Origin: Sporichthya polymorpha DSM 43042
GTDB lineage: Bacteria; Actinomycetota; Actinomycetes; Sporichthyales; Sporichthyaceae
DNA: 64,000 nt
Assembly: GCF_000384115.1 (NCBI RefSeq)
Contig: NZ_KB913029.1
Span: forward strand, 3,261,057-3,325,056
Direction of reading: 5' to 3'
Shown here: piece by piece, positions 1 through 7,356 of the stretch
How the letters are laid out: the number at the start of each line of letters is the position of its first letter
How positions within the stretch are numbered: position 1 is the first letter of the stretch
Translations under genes and position numbers: made by a program
The notes under the pieces: model-generated
Database searches by the model: none
What the model was told of the DNA's origin: nothing
Seen by the model: only the letters and a program-made list of their open reading frames with translations

Positions 1-1
1 C

Positions 2-223
2 GCCGACGGCTACGTGAAGGTCGCGCGTTACTTCGTCGAGGACACCGAGTGGGAGTTCACCGCCGTCGAGCGCGGGCAGATGCGCTCGATGGCCAAGGCT
101 CGCGGAGATGCGTACCACGGGCAGGCCGGGTCGGTCCGTCGCGTCGGGGACACCCGGACGCCGGTCTCCTCGACCGCCTGGATCGAGACGATGCCGCTCA
201 ACGGGCTCGACCGCCGGCGATGA
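2..223 (+). CDS. DUF7064-like hypothetical protein, C-terminal fragment
   Basis: Only the last ~73 codons lie in the window; the frame is open to the left edge. The end of the protein (motif RRVGDTR, then a Trp-Ile-Glu a dozen residues on) matches the end of the protein at 2245-3261 (RRVGDER, Trp-Ile-Glu), so it belongs to the same family, which I tentatively equate with the DUF7064/7065 hypothetical proteins. Function unknown. Its TGA overlaps the ATG of the next gene (ATGA), so the two are translationally coupled. The same pairing of this family with a DapB-like reductase recurs at 27.7-29.8 kb. The family assignment within the window is solid; the Pfam name is from memory. Confidence 0.7.
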   Translation, partial: ADGYVKVARYFVEDTEWEFTAVERGQMRSMAKARGDAYHGQAGSVRRVGDTRTPVSSTAWIETMPLNGLDRRR

Positions 224-1299
224 TCCGCGTCGCGCAGTGGGGGACCGGCAACGTCGGGTCCCTCGCCCTCGGCGCGATTCTCGACGACCCGACGCTGGAG
301 CTGGTCGCCCTCAAGGTCGGCCGTCCGGAGAACGTCGGCCGGGACGCGGCCGAGCTGGCGAAGCGTCCTGTCGGCACCGGTCCGACGGGCGTGCTCGCGA
401 CCACCGACCCCGGCGTCGTGCTCGCGGCCCGTCCCGACTGCGTCCTGTACATGGACCACGACCGGGACCGTGGCCCGCAGGTGATCGACGACCTCTGCGC
501 CCTGCTGAGCCGCGGCGTCAATGTGGTTGCGACGACGATGCCGATGCTCGTCCATCCCTACGGGGCGGGGCCGGAGGTCCGAGCCCGGTTGGACGAGGCG
601 TGCGCCGCCGGAGGCGCGTCGTTCCTCTGCACCGGGATCGAGCCGGGTTTCACGGCGGACGTCCTCGTGCTGCAGTTCGCGAGCCTGTGCCGGGACGTGC
701 GGTCGGTGCGCGTCTCGGAGGCGATGAACGTCGCGAGTTACCGGACCACGTGGCGCTCCGGTCTCGGCAACGACATCCGCACCGACGGGGAGACCTACCG
801 GCCTGGTCACATCGTGCGGGGCTGGGCCGGGACGATGCGACTGCTCGCCGACGGTCTGGGCCTGGAGCTCGACGACGTCCGGGAGGTGCGGCACGTCGCG
901 GCCGCGGGCCGGGAGTTCGAGGTCGCCGCCGGACGTTACGGCCCGGACGACATCGCCGCGCTGCACTTCGAGGTGCAGGGCATCGTCGACGGCAAGCCGC
1001 GTCTGGTCGTCGAGCACACGTACCGGCTGCTCGACGACGTCGGGCCGGAGTGGACCCAGCCGGTCGACCCCGGTCGACGCACCACCCGGATCCGGATCGA
1101 CGGCACCCCCGAGGTGGACGTGACCATGTCCCTCGGCGGCGACGGGCTCGACCCCACGGGCCAGGGCGTCCTCGGCACCGCGATGCGGGCGGTGCACGCG
1201 ATTCCGCTCGTAGTGGCCGCGGGGCCGGGTCTGCGGACGAACATCGACCTTCCGACGCCGAGTCAGATGCCGCGTCAGCCGAAGAACGTGTCCGCGTAG
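220..1299 (+). CDS. DapB-like NAD(P)-dependent oxidoreductase
   Basis: 359 residues. The N-terminus (MIRVAQWGTGNVG) is a Rossmann dinucleotide-binding motif, and the rest resembles dihydrodipicolinate-reductase-like and 2,4-diaminopentanoate-dehydrogenase-like proteins: alternating beta-alpha fold, then a GIEPGF segment near residue 145 in the substrate domain. The likely role is NAD(P)H-dependent reduction or oxidation of an unidentified substrate in the cytosol. The ATG start overlaps the upstream stop (ATGA). The 3' end overlaps the convergent LLM gene by 25 bp. A paralogue at 27676-28782 also sits next to a DUF7064-like gene, which suggests the two families act in one pathway. The substrate is not deducible. 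Confidence 0.75.
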   Translation: MIRVAQWGTGNVGSLALGAILDDPTLELVALKVGRPENVGRDAAELAKRPVGTGPTGVLATTDPGVVLAARPDCVLYMDHDRDRGPQVIDDLCALLSRGVNVVATTMPMLVHPYGAGPEVRARLDEACAAGGASFLCTGIEPGFTADVLVLQFASLCRDVRSVRVSEAMNVASYRTTWRSGLGNDIRTDGETYRPGHIVRGWAGTMRLLADGLGLELDDVREVRHVAAAGREFEVAAGRYGPDDIAALHFEVQGIVDGKPRLVVEHTYRLLDDVGPEWTQPVDPGRRTTRIRIDGTPEVDVTMSLGGDGLDPTGQGVLGTAMRAVHAIPLVVAAGPGLRTNIDLPTPSQMPRQPKNVSA

Positions 1300-2165
1300 G
1301 TGTGGAGTTCGTCGACCACGGCCTCGACGCTCGCGCCCGTCGGGCGAACCACGAAGTGGCCGACCCCCGCCTCGGCGAGGCGGCCGAGGTGGTCGCGGTG
1401 CTCCTCGACCGAGAAGCCGCCGCTGAGGTAGGCCGTCTGCGGGGTGTGGGTCTGGAGGAACAGGTCCCGGCCCGCGGCCTCGCGCACCTCGGCGATCTGG
1501 GCGCCGAGCTCCTCGACCGTCGAGATCTGGGGTGAGCGGATCGACGCCGCCTCCTCGGGTGTGGTGATCAGTGGCGTCCAGCCGTCGAGCCGGGCCGCGC
1601 GCTCGCGGGCGACGCGGCTCGCGCCGCCGACGATCAGCGGCGGCCCGCCCGGCTGCACGGGCCGGGGGAGGGCGGCGACGTCGGCCGCCTGCACGTGCTC
1701 GCCCGCGAAACTGAACGGCGACTGCCGGAAGACGCCGCGGATCACCGCCAGCGCCTCGTCGAAGAGCGCGTTCCGCGCCGCGAAGTCCGCCCCGAGGGCC
1801 CGGAACTCCGAGCGGAGGTAGCCCGTCCCGACCCCGGCGATCACGCGGCCCTCCGAGAGCAGGTCGAGCGTGATCAGCCCTTTCGCGGTGAGGAACGGGT
1901 TCCGGTAGGGGAGCACGAGCAGGTACGTCATCAGTTTGATGCGCGTCGTGTGCGCGGCGCAGAAACCGAGGGCGCTGAAGATGTCGAGCGACTCGTGCCC
2001 GCCGGCGTCCATCCACTTCTGCGACGGGGCGGGGTGGTCCGTGAAGGCGAGCGCCCCGTAGCCGAGCTCGTCGGCGGTGCGCGCGATCGTCGCCATTCCC
2101 TCCGGACGGAGGATCGCGGGGTCGTAGCCCGGGGCGGAGACGGGGTAGTCGACGGTGAATCTCAT
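1275..2165 (-). CDS. LLM-class F420-dependent oxidoreductase
   Basis: 296 residues with the bacterial-luciferase-like TIM barrel of the F420-dependent LLM family. Family landmarks are the ELGYGALAFTDHP strand near residue 32, an RIKLMTYLLVLPYRNP segment around residue 75, SEGRVIAGVGTGYLRSEF near 105 and LIVGGASR near 165. Members transfer hydride between F420H2 (or FMNH2) and diverse substrates, so this is probably a soluble redox enzyme of the cluster. The ATG at 2165 was chosen because residues before it are not family-like. It is divergent from the DUF7064-like gene at 2245, and both promoters would lie around the palindrome at 2202-2217. Substrate unknown. Confidence 0.82.
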   Translation of the reverse strand: MRFTVDYPVSAPGYDPAILRPEGMATIARTADELGYGALAFTDHPAPSQKWMDAGGHESLDIFSALGFCAAHTTRIKLMTYLLVLPYRNPFLTAKGLITLDLLSEGRVIAGVGTGYLRSEFRALGADFAARNALFDEALAVIRGVFRQSPFSFAGEHVQAADVAALPRPVQPGGPPLIVGGASRVARERAARLDGWTPLITTPEEAASIRSPQISTVEELGAQIAEVREAAGRDLFLQTHTPQTAYLSGGFSVEEHRDHLGRLAEAGVGHFVVRPTGASVEAVVDELHTYADTFFG

Positions 2166-2201
2166 CCGCGAAGCCTTGATCCTGGAGGACGTCCGGAGCA
2201 A

Positions 2202-2217
2202 TATAACGATCGTTATA
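2202..2217. promoter_or_regulatory. Perfect 16-bp palindromic operator, probably for the TetR at 3258
   Basis: TATAACGATCGTTATA is its own reverse complement and lies in the 79-bp divergent gap between the LLM gene (start 2165) and the DUF7064-like gene (start 2245). It is strikingly AT-rich in this genome. A TetR gene is the second gene of the rightward unit, so autoregulation of both directions is the simplest reading. Confidence 0.7.
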
Positions 2218-2244
2218 ACACGTCCCGTGTTCCCTGGAGGCGCG

Positions 2245-3261
2245 ATGTCCGGCTCCCACCCCCGCTACGGCGACTTCTCGTTCCAGGCGGTGGTCGACAC
2301 CTACGACCCCAAACTCCGCGACCTGCACCCCGGCGACCTGCGCCACGGCCTGACGCTGCAGAGCCAGTACCTGTACGGCGGTCTGCGTGACTCCGACGGC
2401 AAGACCTGGATGCTCGAGCGCAAGTTCTGCGGGCCCATGACCGGTGGACTCTGGATGATGTCGAACGAGAGCGGACACATCGCGCTGCACCCGCAGGCGC
2501 TCAACGCCTCGCGCGGTGAGGCGCTGCGGCTGATCGAGCCGGACCGCCGCCGCTGGACGAACCACCTGATGCACAAGCTCGCGCCGCAGTTCGGGATCAC
2601 CAGCCACCCGATGTCGATCGAGCTGGACGACGAGCACCTGGTCTGGAACGAGGGCGAGCTGTTCGAGCTCTCCGGGCCGCTGCAGGGTCCGGGCTTCCAG
2701 CACTACATGCCCGCGCGCGACGAGCCGCTGTTCTACACGACGCAGATCTACTGGGTCACCGGCGTCATCGACGGCAAGGCGTGCGAGGGCTTCATCGGCC
2801 TCGACCACGGGTACTTCGCCGCCGGCCAGGAGTGGAAGGAGTACCGGTACTTCACCGACCTCGAGCTCGCCTGGGGCGTGTTCGCCAACAAGCTCGGCGA
2901 CGGGACCATCGAGTACGGCGTCCTGGTGAAGGGCCGTCAGGGCTGGTCGGGTGCAGCCACGTTCGCGGACGGGGAGCTGGTCGCGAAGACCGACCGCGTC
3001 GGCGTGGAGTTCGAGCTCGACTCCGACGGCTTCATCGTCGACGCCGAGTACGACATCGACGGCGTGAAGTACTCGATGGTTGGCGCCGACGGCGGACGGT
3101 TCACCAGCTTCGCCGAGGCGCGCTGGGCGGGGTACCAGTCCCAGTCGGTGATCGTCCGCCGCGTCGGGGACGAACGTCCGCTCGACAGTGGCTTCTGCTG
3201 GATCGAGTTCTTCCCCGAGCGGATCCGCGCCCAGGGTCTCGACACCCGTGGGCGCAGGTGA
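2245..3261 (+). CDS. DUF7064-like hypothetical protein
   Basis: 338 residues, no signal peptide or membrane segment. The family signature is visible along the chain: a TYDPKLRDLHPGD entry, a segment with paired aromatics (LYGGLRDSDGKTWMLERKF), a central LFYTTQIYWVTGVIDGKACEGFIGLDHGYF stretch, and a carboxy-terminal RRVGDERP. Two other full-length paralogues (23533-24498 and 28783-29763) and one fragment (2-223) occur in the window. The beta-rich pattern suggests a lipocalin-like or double-barrel ligand binder, but this is inference. ATG 2245 is preceded by GGAGG at good spacing. It overlaps the downstream TetR by GTGA. Function unknown. Confidence 0.72.
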   Translation: MSGSHPRYGDFSFQAVVDTYDPKLRDLHPGDLRHGLTLQSQYLYGGLRDSDGKTWMLERKFCGPMTGGLWMMSNESGHIALHPQALNASRGEALRLIEPDRRRWTNHLMHKLAPQFGITSHPMSIELDDEHLVWNEGELFELSGPLQGPGFQHYMPARDEPLFYTTQIYWVTGVIDGKACEGFIGLDHGYFAAGQEWKEYRYFTDLELAWGVFANKLGDGTIEYGVLVKGRQGWSGAATFADGELVAKTDRVGVEFELDSDGFIVDAEYDIDGVKYSMVGADGGRFTSFAEARWAGYQSQSVIVRRVGDERPLDSGFCWIEFFPERIRAQGLDTRGRR

Positions 3262-3836
3262 GCCGCGACGCGCTGTTGCGTGCCGGCGCCGACCACTTCA
3301 GCGCCGCCGGGTACGCCGGGGCGAGCGTCCGCGCGATCCTCACCGACGCGGGCGTGACCGCCCCGGCGCTCTACCACCACTTCGAGAACAAGGCCGGGCT
3401 GTACATCGCCGTCGCCGAGACCGCCTACGCCGAGGTCGTCGGCCGCTTCCGCGCCGCCGCCGAGACGGCCGAGACGATGGACGGCCGCCTCGGTTCGATC
3501 CTCGACGCCGTCTGCGTCCTGCGCCGCGAGCACCCCCGCGTCGCCCGGTTCTTCGCGGTGATCGAGCAGGACGTCCGCCGGCACCCCGAGCTCGCCGAGC
3601 TCTCCGGCGTCCAGGACACCCTGAGCGAGTTCTGGTCGACCCTGCTCGCCCGCGCCACCCCGGCCCAGGTTCTCGCGGTCCGCGCGATCGTCGAGGGCCT
3701 CCTCGGCCTCGGCGACGAGACCCTCCCCGCCGCCCGGCTCCGCGCCACCGCCCGAGAGCTCAAACGCGCCCTCGCCGCCCTTGCCCTGCCGGATGTGAAG
3801 AAAGGGTGTCACCCCTTACTGCGCAGTAAGGGGTGA
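3258..3836 (+). CDS. TetR-family transcriptional regulator
   Basis: 192 residues. The N-terminal helix-turn-helix is clear (VRAILTDAGVTAPALYHHFENKAGLY, residues ~25-50), followed by a helical ligand-binding domain. The GTG start overlaps the stop of the DUF7064-like gene (GTGA), and GTG is the only sensible start immediately before the HTH domain. The gene is probably autoregulated through the palindrome at 2202-2217. Oddly, its last residues (KKGCHPLLRSKG) are encoded by the left arm of the terminator hairpin at 3799-3846, so the coding end and the terminator are the same DNA. The ligand is probably a CoA ester or lipophilic metabolite by analogy with catabolic TetRs; unproven. Confidence 0.87.
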   Translation: MSRDALLRAGADHFSAAGYAGASVRAILTDAGVTAPALYHHFENKAGLYIAVAETAYAEVVGRFRAAAETAETMDGRLGSILDAVCVLRREHPRVARFFAVIEQDVRRHPELAELSGVQDTLSEFWSTLLARATPAQVLAVRAIVEGLLGLGDETLPAARLRATARELKRALAALALPDVKKGCHPLLRSKG

Positions 3837-3846
3837 CACCCTTTCT
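3799..3846. terminator. 48-bp perfect palindrome, bidirectional terminator, copy 1 of a dispersed element
   Basis: Arms AGAAAGGGTGTCACCCC and GGGGTGACACCCTTTCT flank a central TTACTGCGCAGTAA; the whole 48 bp is self-complementary. It sits at convergent 3' ends (TetR right, acyl-CoA dehydrogenase left). Nearly identical copies are at 19214-19263 and 35585-35628. A transcript would form a long GC hairpin with A and U flanks, as expected for a two-way intrinsic terminator. Confidence 0.75.
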
Positions 3847-3856
3847 GGCGCCATCA

Positions 3857-3893
3857 AGGGTGTCACCCCCACTGTTGCTGCTGGGGTCAGGGG
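3857..3893. repeat. Second short hairpin repeat overlapping the 3' end of the acyl-CoA dehydrogenase
   Basis: AAGGGTGTCACCCCCA followed after a short loop by TGGGGTCAG. The same arrangement, with only a few differences, occurs at 62471-62505, where TCA of GGGGTCAG is likewise the complement of a leftward stop codon. It can form an ACCCC/GGGGT hairpin and probably acts in termination. Confidence 0.5.
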
Positions 3894-5077
3894 GAGCGGG
3901 GGAGGCCGAGGCCTCGTTCGGCGATCAGGGTGCGCAGAATTTCGCTGCTCCCACCGGCGATGGTGTAGGCGCGGGCGTAGAGCCACTCGTCCTGCCAGCG
4001 GCCGGCCTCGACGGCGGCGGGGTCGTCGGCGAGGGCGGGGCCGGTGGGGCCGAGGAGCTCGAGCCCGAACTCCGCGATCCGCAGGTTGAGCTCGCTGAAC
4101 ATCAGCTTCGCGTAGGGGGCGTCGGTGATCCGGCTGGTGCCGGCGACCCAGCGGGCGAGGCCGCCGCGGACAAGGGCCGCGAGGGCCTCGACCTCGGCGG
4201 CGAGGGTGCCGAGGGTCTCGACCACCGCGCCGTCCTCGATCGCGGGGCGACCGTCGCGGATCACGGTGCGGGCCAGCGCCGTCAGCGCCTCGACGCCCTG
4301 CTGCAGCCCGACGACCGCGGCACCGACGGCGGCGCGCTCGTGCGCGAGGGTCGAGTTCGCGATCAGCCAGCCCTGGCCGGGTGCCCCGATCATCGCGTCG
4401 GCGGGGACGGGGACGTCGTCGAGGAACACCTCGTTGAAGTCGGCGGTCCCGGTCAGCTCGCGAAGCGGACGGACCGTCACACCCGGCGCGCGCATGTCGA
4501 GCACGAACGCCGAGATCCCCTTGTGCTTCGGGGCGTCGGGGTCGGTCCGGGCGAGCAGGTACCCGAAGTCGGCCCAGTGCCCGTCGGTGGTCCAGACCTT
4601 CTGCCCGGTGACGCGCCAGCTGCCGTCGGGCTGGGGGACGGCCTTGGTCCGCAGCGACGCGAGGTCGCTCCCTGCGCCCGGTTCGCTGAACAGCTGGCAC
4701 CACAGCTCGGTCGCCGACCGGATCCCCGGCAGGTACCGCGCGCGCTGCTCCTCCGACCCGTGGTCGAGCAACGCCCGGGAGGCGAGCGTCGCCCCGCTGA
4801 ACGGACGCGGCAGGCGCGCCCGTGCGATCTCCTCGACGACCACGACGTCCTGCATCGGCTCGTGGTCGTCGCGCCCGCCGTACCCGGCCGGCCAGTCCGC
4901 GCCGATCAGGCCGTGGTCGAACAGCGCGCGGTTCCAGGCCCGCAGCTCGGCCAGTTCGCGTTCGTCCTCGGCGCTGCGGATCCCCGCCCGCGGCGGGACG
5001 TCCGGCGCGTGCTTCGCGATGACCTCGCGCACCCGGGCACGGAACTGCTCCAGGCCCGCGTTCGAGGAGTCAGCCAC
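3887..5077 (-). CDS. Acyl-CoA dehydrogenase, larger subunit of a pair
   Basis: 396 residues with full acyl-CoA dehydrogenase architecture: N-terminal helical domain, the middle-domain motif LWCQLFSEPGAGSDLASL near residue 130, WRVTGQKVWTT near 160, and a carboxy-terminal ARAYTIAGGSSEILRTLIAERGLGLPR. It would oxidise an acyl-CoA to a 2-enoyl-CoA with FAD. The GTG at 5077 starts 1 nt after the stop of the partner gene at 5079-6032, so the two are co-translated. The large/small pairing resembles heterotetrameric actinobacterial enzymes of the ChsE type used on steroid or isoprenoid side chains (family knowledge; substrate here not determined). Confidence 0.88.
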   Translation of the reverse strand: MADSSNAGLEQFRARVREVIAKHAPDVPPRAGIRSAEDERELAELRAWNRALFDHGLIGADWPAGYGGRDDHEPMQDVVVVEEIARARLPRPFSGATLASRALLDHGSEEQRARYLPGIRSATELWCQLFSEPGAGSDLASLRTKAVPQPDGSWRVTGQKVWTTDGHWADFGYLLARTDPDAPKHKGISAFVLDMRAPGVTVRPLRELTGTADFNEVFLDDVPVPADAMIGAPGQGWLIANSTLAHERAAVGAAVVGLQQGVEALTALARTVIRDGRPAIEDGAVVETLGTLAAEVEALAALVRGGLARWVAGTSRITDAPYAKLMFSELNLRIAEFGLELLGPTGPALADDPAAVEAGRWQDEWLYARAYTIAGGSSEILRTLIAERGLGLPRSP

Positions 5078-5078
5078 G

Positions 5079-6032
5079 TCAGACCTCCACCAGTCGCCGG
5101 GCGTGGGCGCCGGGGGTGCCGTCGAGCAGCTCGTCGGTCTTCGCGCGCCGCAGCAGCAGGTGCACGTCGTGCTCCCAGGTGAAGCCCATGCCGCCGTGCA
5201 GCTGCAGCGCCGTCGACGCGACCCGTGCCGCGGCCGCCCCGGCGTACGCGCACGCCGCCGCCACCGCACGGACGTGCTCCGCCGGCGACGTCCAGGAGAA
5301 CGCCACCGCGGCCTCGCGGGTGATCGCCTGCGCCGCCGCGACCTGCAACCCCATGTCCGCCGCCTGGTGCTTCACGGCCTGGAAGCTCCCGACGGGACGG
5401 CCGAACTGCTCCCGCTCGCTGACGTAACGCACCGTCATCTCCAGCAGTCGGTCCGCGGCCCCGACGGCGTCGACGACCCGCAGCAGCGCGAGCGCGTCGA
5501 CGACCGGCCCGGTCGACGGGCCGGTGGGCGGACCGGGGAACGACACCGACCCCCACGACCGGCTCAGGTCGAGCAGCGAGCGCCGGACGATGTCGAGCTC
5601 GGTGGCCGGCCGGACCGCCGGCTCGGACCCGACCAGCACGACCGCGTCCGCCTCGGGCAGCCCGCACACCGGCTCGGCGGACACCACCGGGACCACGACC
5701 AGCGACCCGTCCGCGACCGCGGCGGCCCGGTCGTCGCCGAAGTCCTCGAGCAACCGCGCCGCGATCGCGAGCTCGGCGAGCGGCAACGGGGACAGGCCGC
5801 GGCCGGCCTCCTCGACCACGACGGCGAGATCGGCGAGCGTGCCCCCGGCGTCGGTCAGCAGCAGGCCGAGCAGGCCCGCCTCGGCGGCGGGACGGAGGTC
5901 GGCGCGCTCGAACGCCGACGTCCCCGCGTCCAGGCGGGCGCGCATGGCCGGGACCGGGTCGGCCCGGGTCAGCCAGGACCGAACCATCTCGGCCAGGGCC
6001 TGGCCCTCCTCGGTCCGTTCGTCGCCCGCCAT
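5079..6032 (-). CDS. Acyl-CoA dehydrogenase, smaller subunit of a pair
   Basis: 317 residues, shorter than a classical ~380-residue enzyme, with a degenerate middle domain. The carboxy-terminal half is well conserved: SEREQFGRPVGSFQAVKHQAADM and LQLHGGMGFTWEHDVHLLLRRAK, the FAD/partner-contact segments typical of the small subunits of heteromeric acyl-CoA dehydrogenases. It is first in a two-gene operon with 3887-5077. The 64-bp divergent gap to the MaoC-like gene holds the shared promoter region. It probably cannot work alone. Assignment is secure; substrate unknown. Confidence 0.85.
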   Translation of the reverse strand: MAGDERTEEGQALAEMVRSWLTRADPVPAMRARLDAGTSAFERADLRPAAEAGLLGLLLTDAGGTLADLAVVVEEAGRGLSPLPLAELAIAARLLEDFGDDRAAAVADGSLVVVPVVSAEPVCGLPEADAVVLVGSEPAVRPATELDIVRRSLLDLSRSWGSVSFPGPPTGPSTGPVVDALALLRVVDAVGAADRLLEMTVRYVSEREQFGRPVGSFQAVKHQAADMGLQVAAAQAITREAAVAFSWTSPAEHVRAVAAACAYAGAAAARVASTALQLHGGMGFTWEHDVHLLLRRAKTDELLDGTPGAHARRLVEV

Positions 6033-6060
6033 GCACCCTCCCGGGAGGCCGTCGAGTTAG

Positions 6061-6096
6061 TTGACGTAGTAAGACAAGTGAGCCTACTTTAAGGGT
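6061..6096 (+). promoter_or_regulatory. Leaderless promoter of the MaoC-like gene
   Basis: TTGACG at 6061-6066 (-35), 18-nt spacer, TACTTT at 6085-6090 (-10), then 6 nt to the ATG at 6097. With transcription normally starting 6-7 nt after the -10, the mRNA would begin at or within a base or two of the ATG. No Shine-Dalgarno sequence is present. Confidence 0.6.
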
Positions 6097-7356
6097 ATGG
6101 ATTCGTCTGCCGTGACCGAACCCGATGCTGCTGTCTCCGCGCGGATCACTGACGAGGACGTGGAGCGGGCCCGGCGGCAGATCGGCATCCCGGCCTATCA
6201 GCGTGACGTGCCGTGGAACAAGATTCCCGACGCCTCGTCGATCAGTCATTTCGCGTTCGGCATCGGCGACGACAACCCGCTGTTCCACGACCCCGACTAC
6301 GGGCGGCACACGCGCTGGCGCGGGCTGATCGCGCCGCCCACCTACCTGATCAGCACCGGCATCGACGAGACGCCGAAGCCGACGGACCCCGAGACCAAGG
6401 AACTGTTCCGCGGTCTGTTCCGGGGCGTCGGCAAGTACTTCTCCGGCGTCAAGTGGACCTGGTACGCGCCGGTCCGCCCGGACGCGCCCGTCTTCTGCGC
6501 GACGTGGACCGAGGACGTCGTCGAGAAGCAGTCGAGCTTCTCCGGCGGCCGCTCGGTGCTGGAGACCTACCGCACCCTCTACGTCGACGCCGACGGCGGA
6601 CCGCTCGCGACGCGCGACGAGACCTACATCAGCGCCGAGCGCGGTGGCTCGAAGAAGTCCGGCAAGCTCTCGGACTGGGAGCGCCAGCGCTGGGACGACG
6701 AGTCGCTCGCCGAGGTCGAGGCCGCGTACGCCGCCGAGGAACGCCGGGGCGCGAACCCCCGCTTCGTCGAGGACGTGACGGTAGGTGAAGAACTGCTGCC
6801 GCTGACCAAGGGTCCGCTCACCGTCGTCGACATCATCTGCTTCCACCAGGCGTTCGGCTGGGTCGGCTACGGCGGCGGTCCGCTGCGGTACGCGCACCAG
6901 CTGCGCCAGCGCATGCCCGCGTTCTTCAGCAAGGACCGCTACGGCGTCCCGAACGTCGTGCAGCGCCTGCACTGGGACGAGGACTGGGCCAAGGAGATCG
7001 GCATCCCGGCCCCCTACGACTACGGCCAGATGCGCACCGCCTGGCTCGCGCACCTGCTCACCGACTGGGTCGGCGACGACGGCTTCGCCGCCGAGCTCGA
7101 CATCCGCGTCCGCAGCTTCAACTTCCACGGCGACGTGCAGACCTGCCGGGGTACGGTGACCGCCACCGACCCCGCCACCGGCGAGGTCCGCCTCGACGTG
7201 AGATGCACCAACCAGCGCGGCGAGGACACCGTGACGGGCACGGCCCGGGTGGTCCTGCCGTCGCGCGCGAACGGGCCGGTCGTGCTCCCGAAGGCCGACG
7301 ACGACCTCCGCCGCCGGGCCGCACGCATCGTCGCCCGGAACTCGACGAGCGCATGA
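6097..7356 (+). CDS. MaoC/FAS1-like dehydratase-domain protein (enoyl-CoA hydratase type)
   Basis: 419 residues, consistent with a double hot-dog protein. The first hot-dog carries the hydratase motif FAFGIGDDNPLFHD (catalytic Asp and His of the MaoC/R-hydratase family) near residue 58. A second hot-dog follows from about residue 230 (VTVGEELLPLTKGPLTVVDI). The expected reaction is hydration of a trans-2-enoyl-CoA or the reverse dehydration. It is first in the operon with the ligase (ATGA overlap) and an acyl-CoA dehydrogenase, so activation, desaturation and hydration are encoded together. The start is at a leaderless promoter. Confidence 0.82.
   Translation: MDSSAVTEPDAAVSARITDEDVERARRQIGIPAYQRDVPWNKIPDASSISHFAFGIGDDNPLFHDPDYGRHTRWRGLIAPPTYLISTGIDETPKPTDPETKELFRGLFRGVGKYFSGVKWTWYAPVRPDAPVFCATWTEDVVEKQSSFSGGRSVLETYRTLYVDADGGPLATRDETYISAERGGSKKSGKLSDWERQRWDDESLAEVEAAYAAEERRGANPRFVEDVTVGEELLPLTKGPLTVVDIICFHQAFGWVGYGGGPLRYAHQLRQRMPAFFSKDRYGVPNVVQRLHWDEDWAKEIGIPAPYDYGQMRTAWLAHLLTDWVGDDGFAAELDIRVRSFNFHGDVQTCRGTVTATDPATGEVRLDVRCTNQRGEDTVTGTARVVLPSRANGPVVLPKADDDLRRRAARIVARNSTSA

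Noticed and set aside
220-1299. True dihydrodipicolinate reductase (lysine pathway)
   Set aside because: Too long, lacks the HHxxK catalytic motif, and both copies sit in catabolic operons with DUF7064-like genes.
28-2808. Very long antisense open frames, here and opposite most genes
   Set aside because: They are Arg/Pro/Ala-rich, lack recognisable motifs and mirror strongly conserved genes. Such frames are a by-product of the third-position GC bias.
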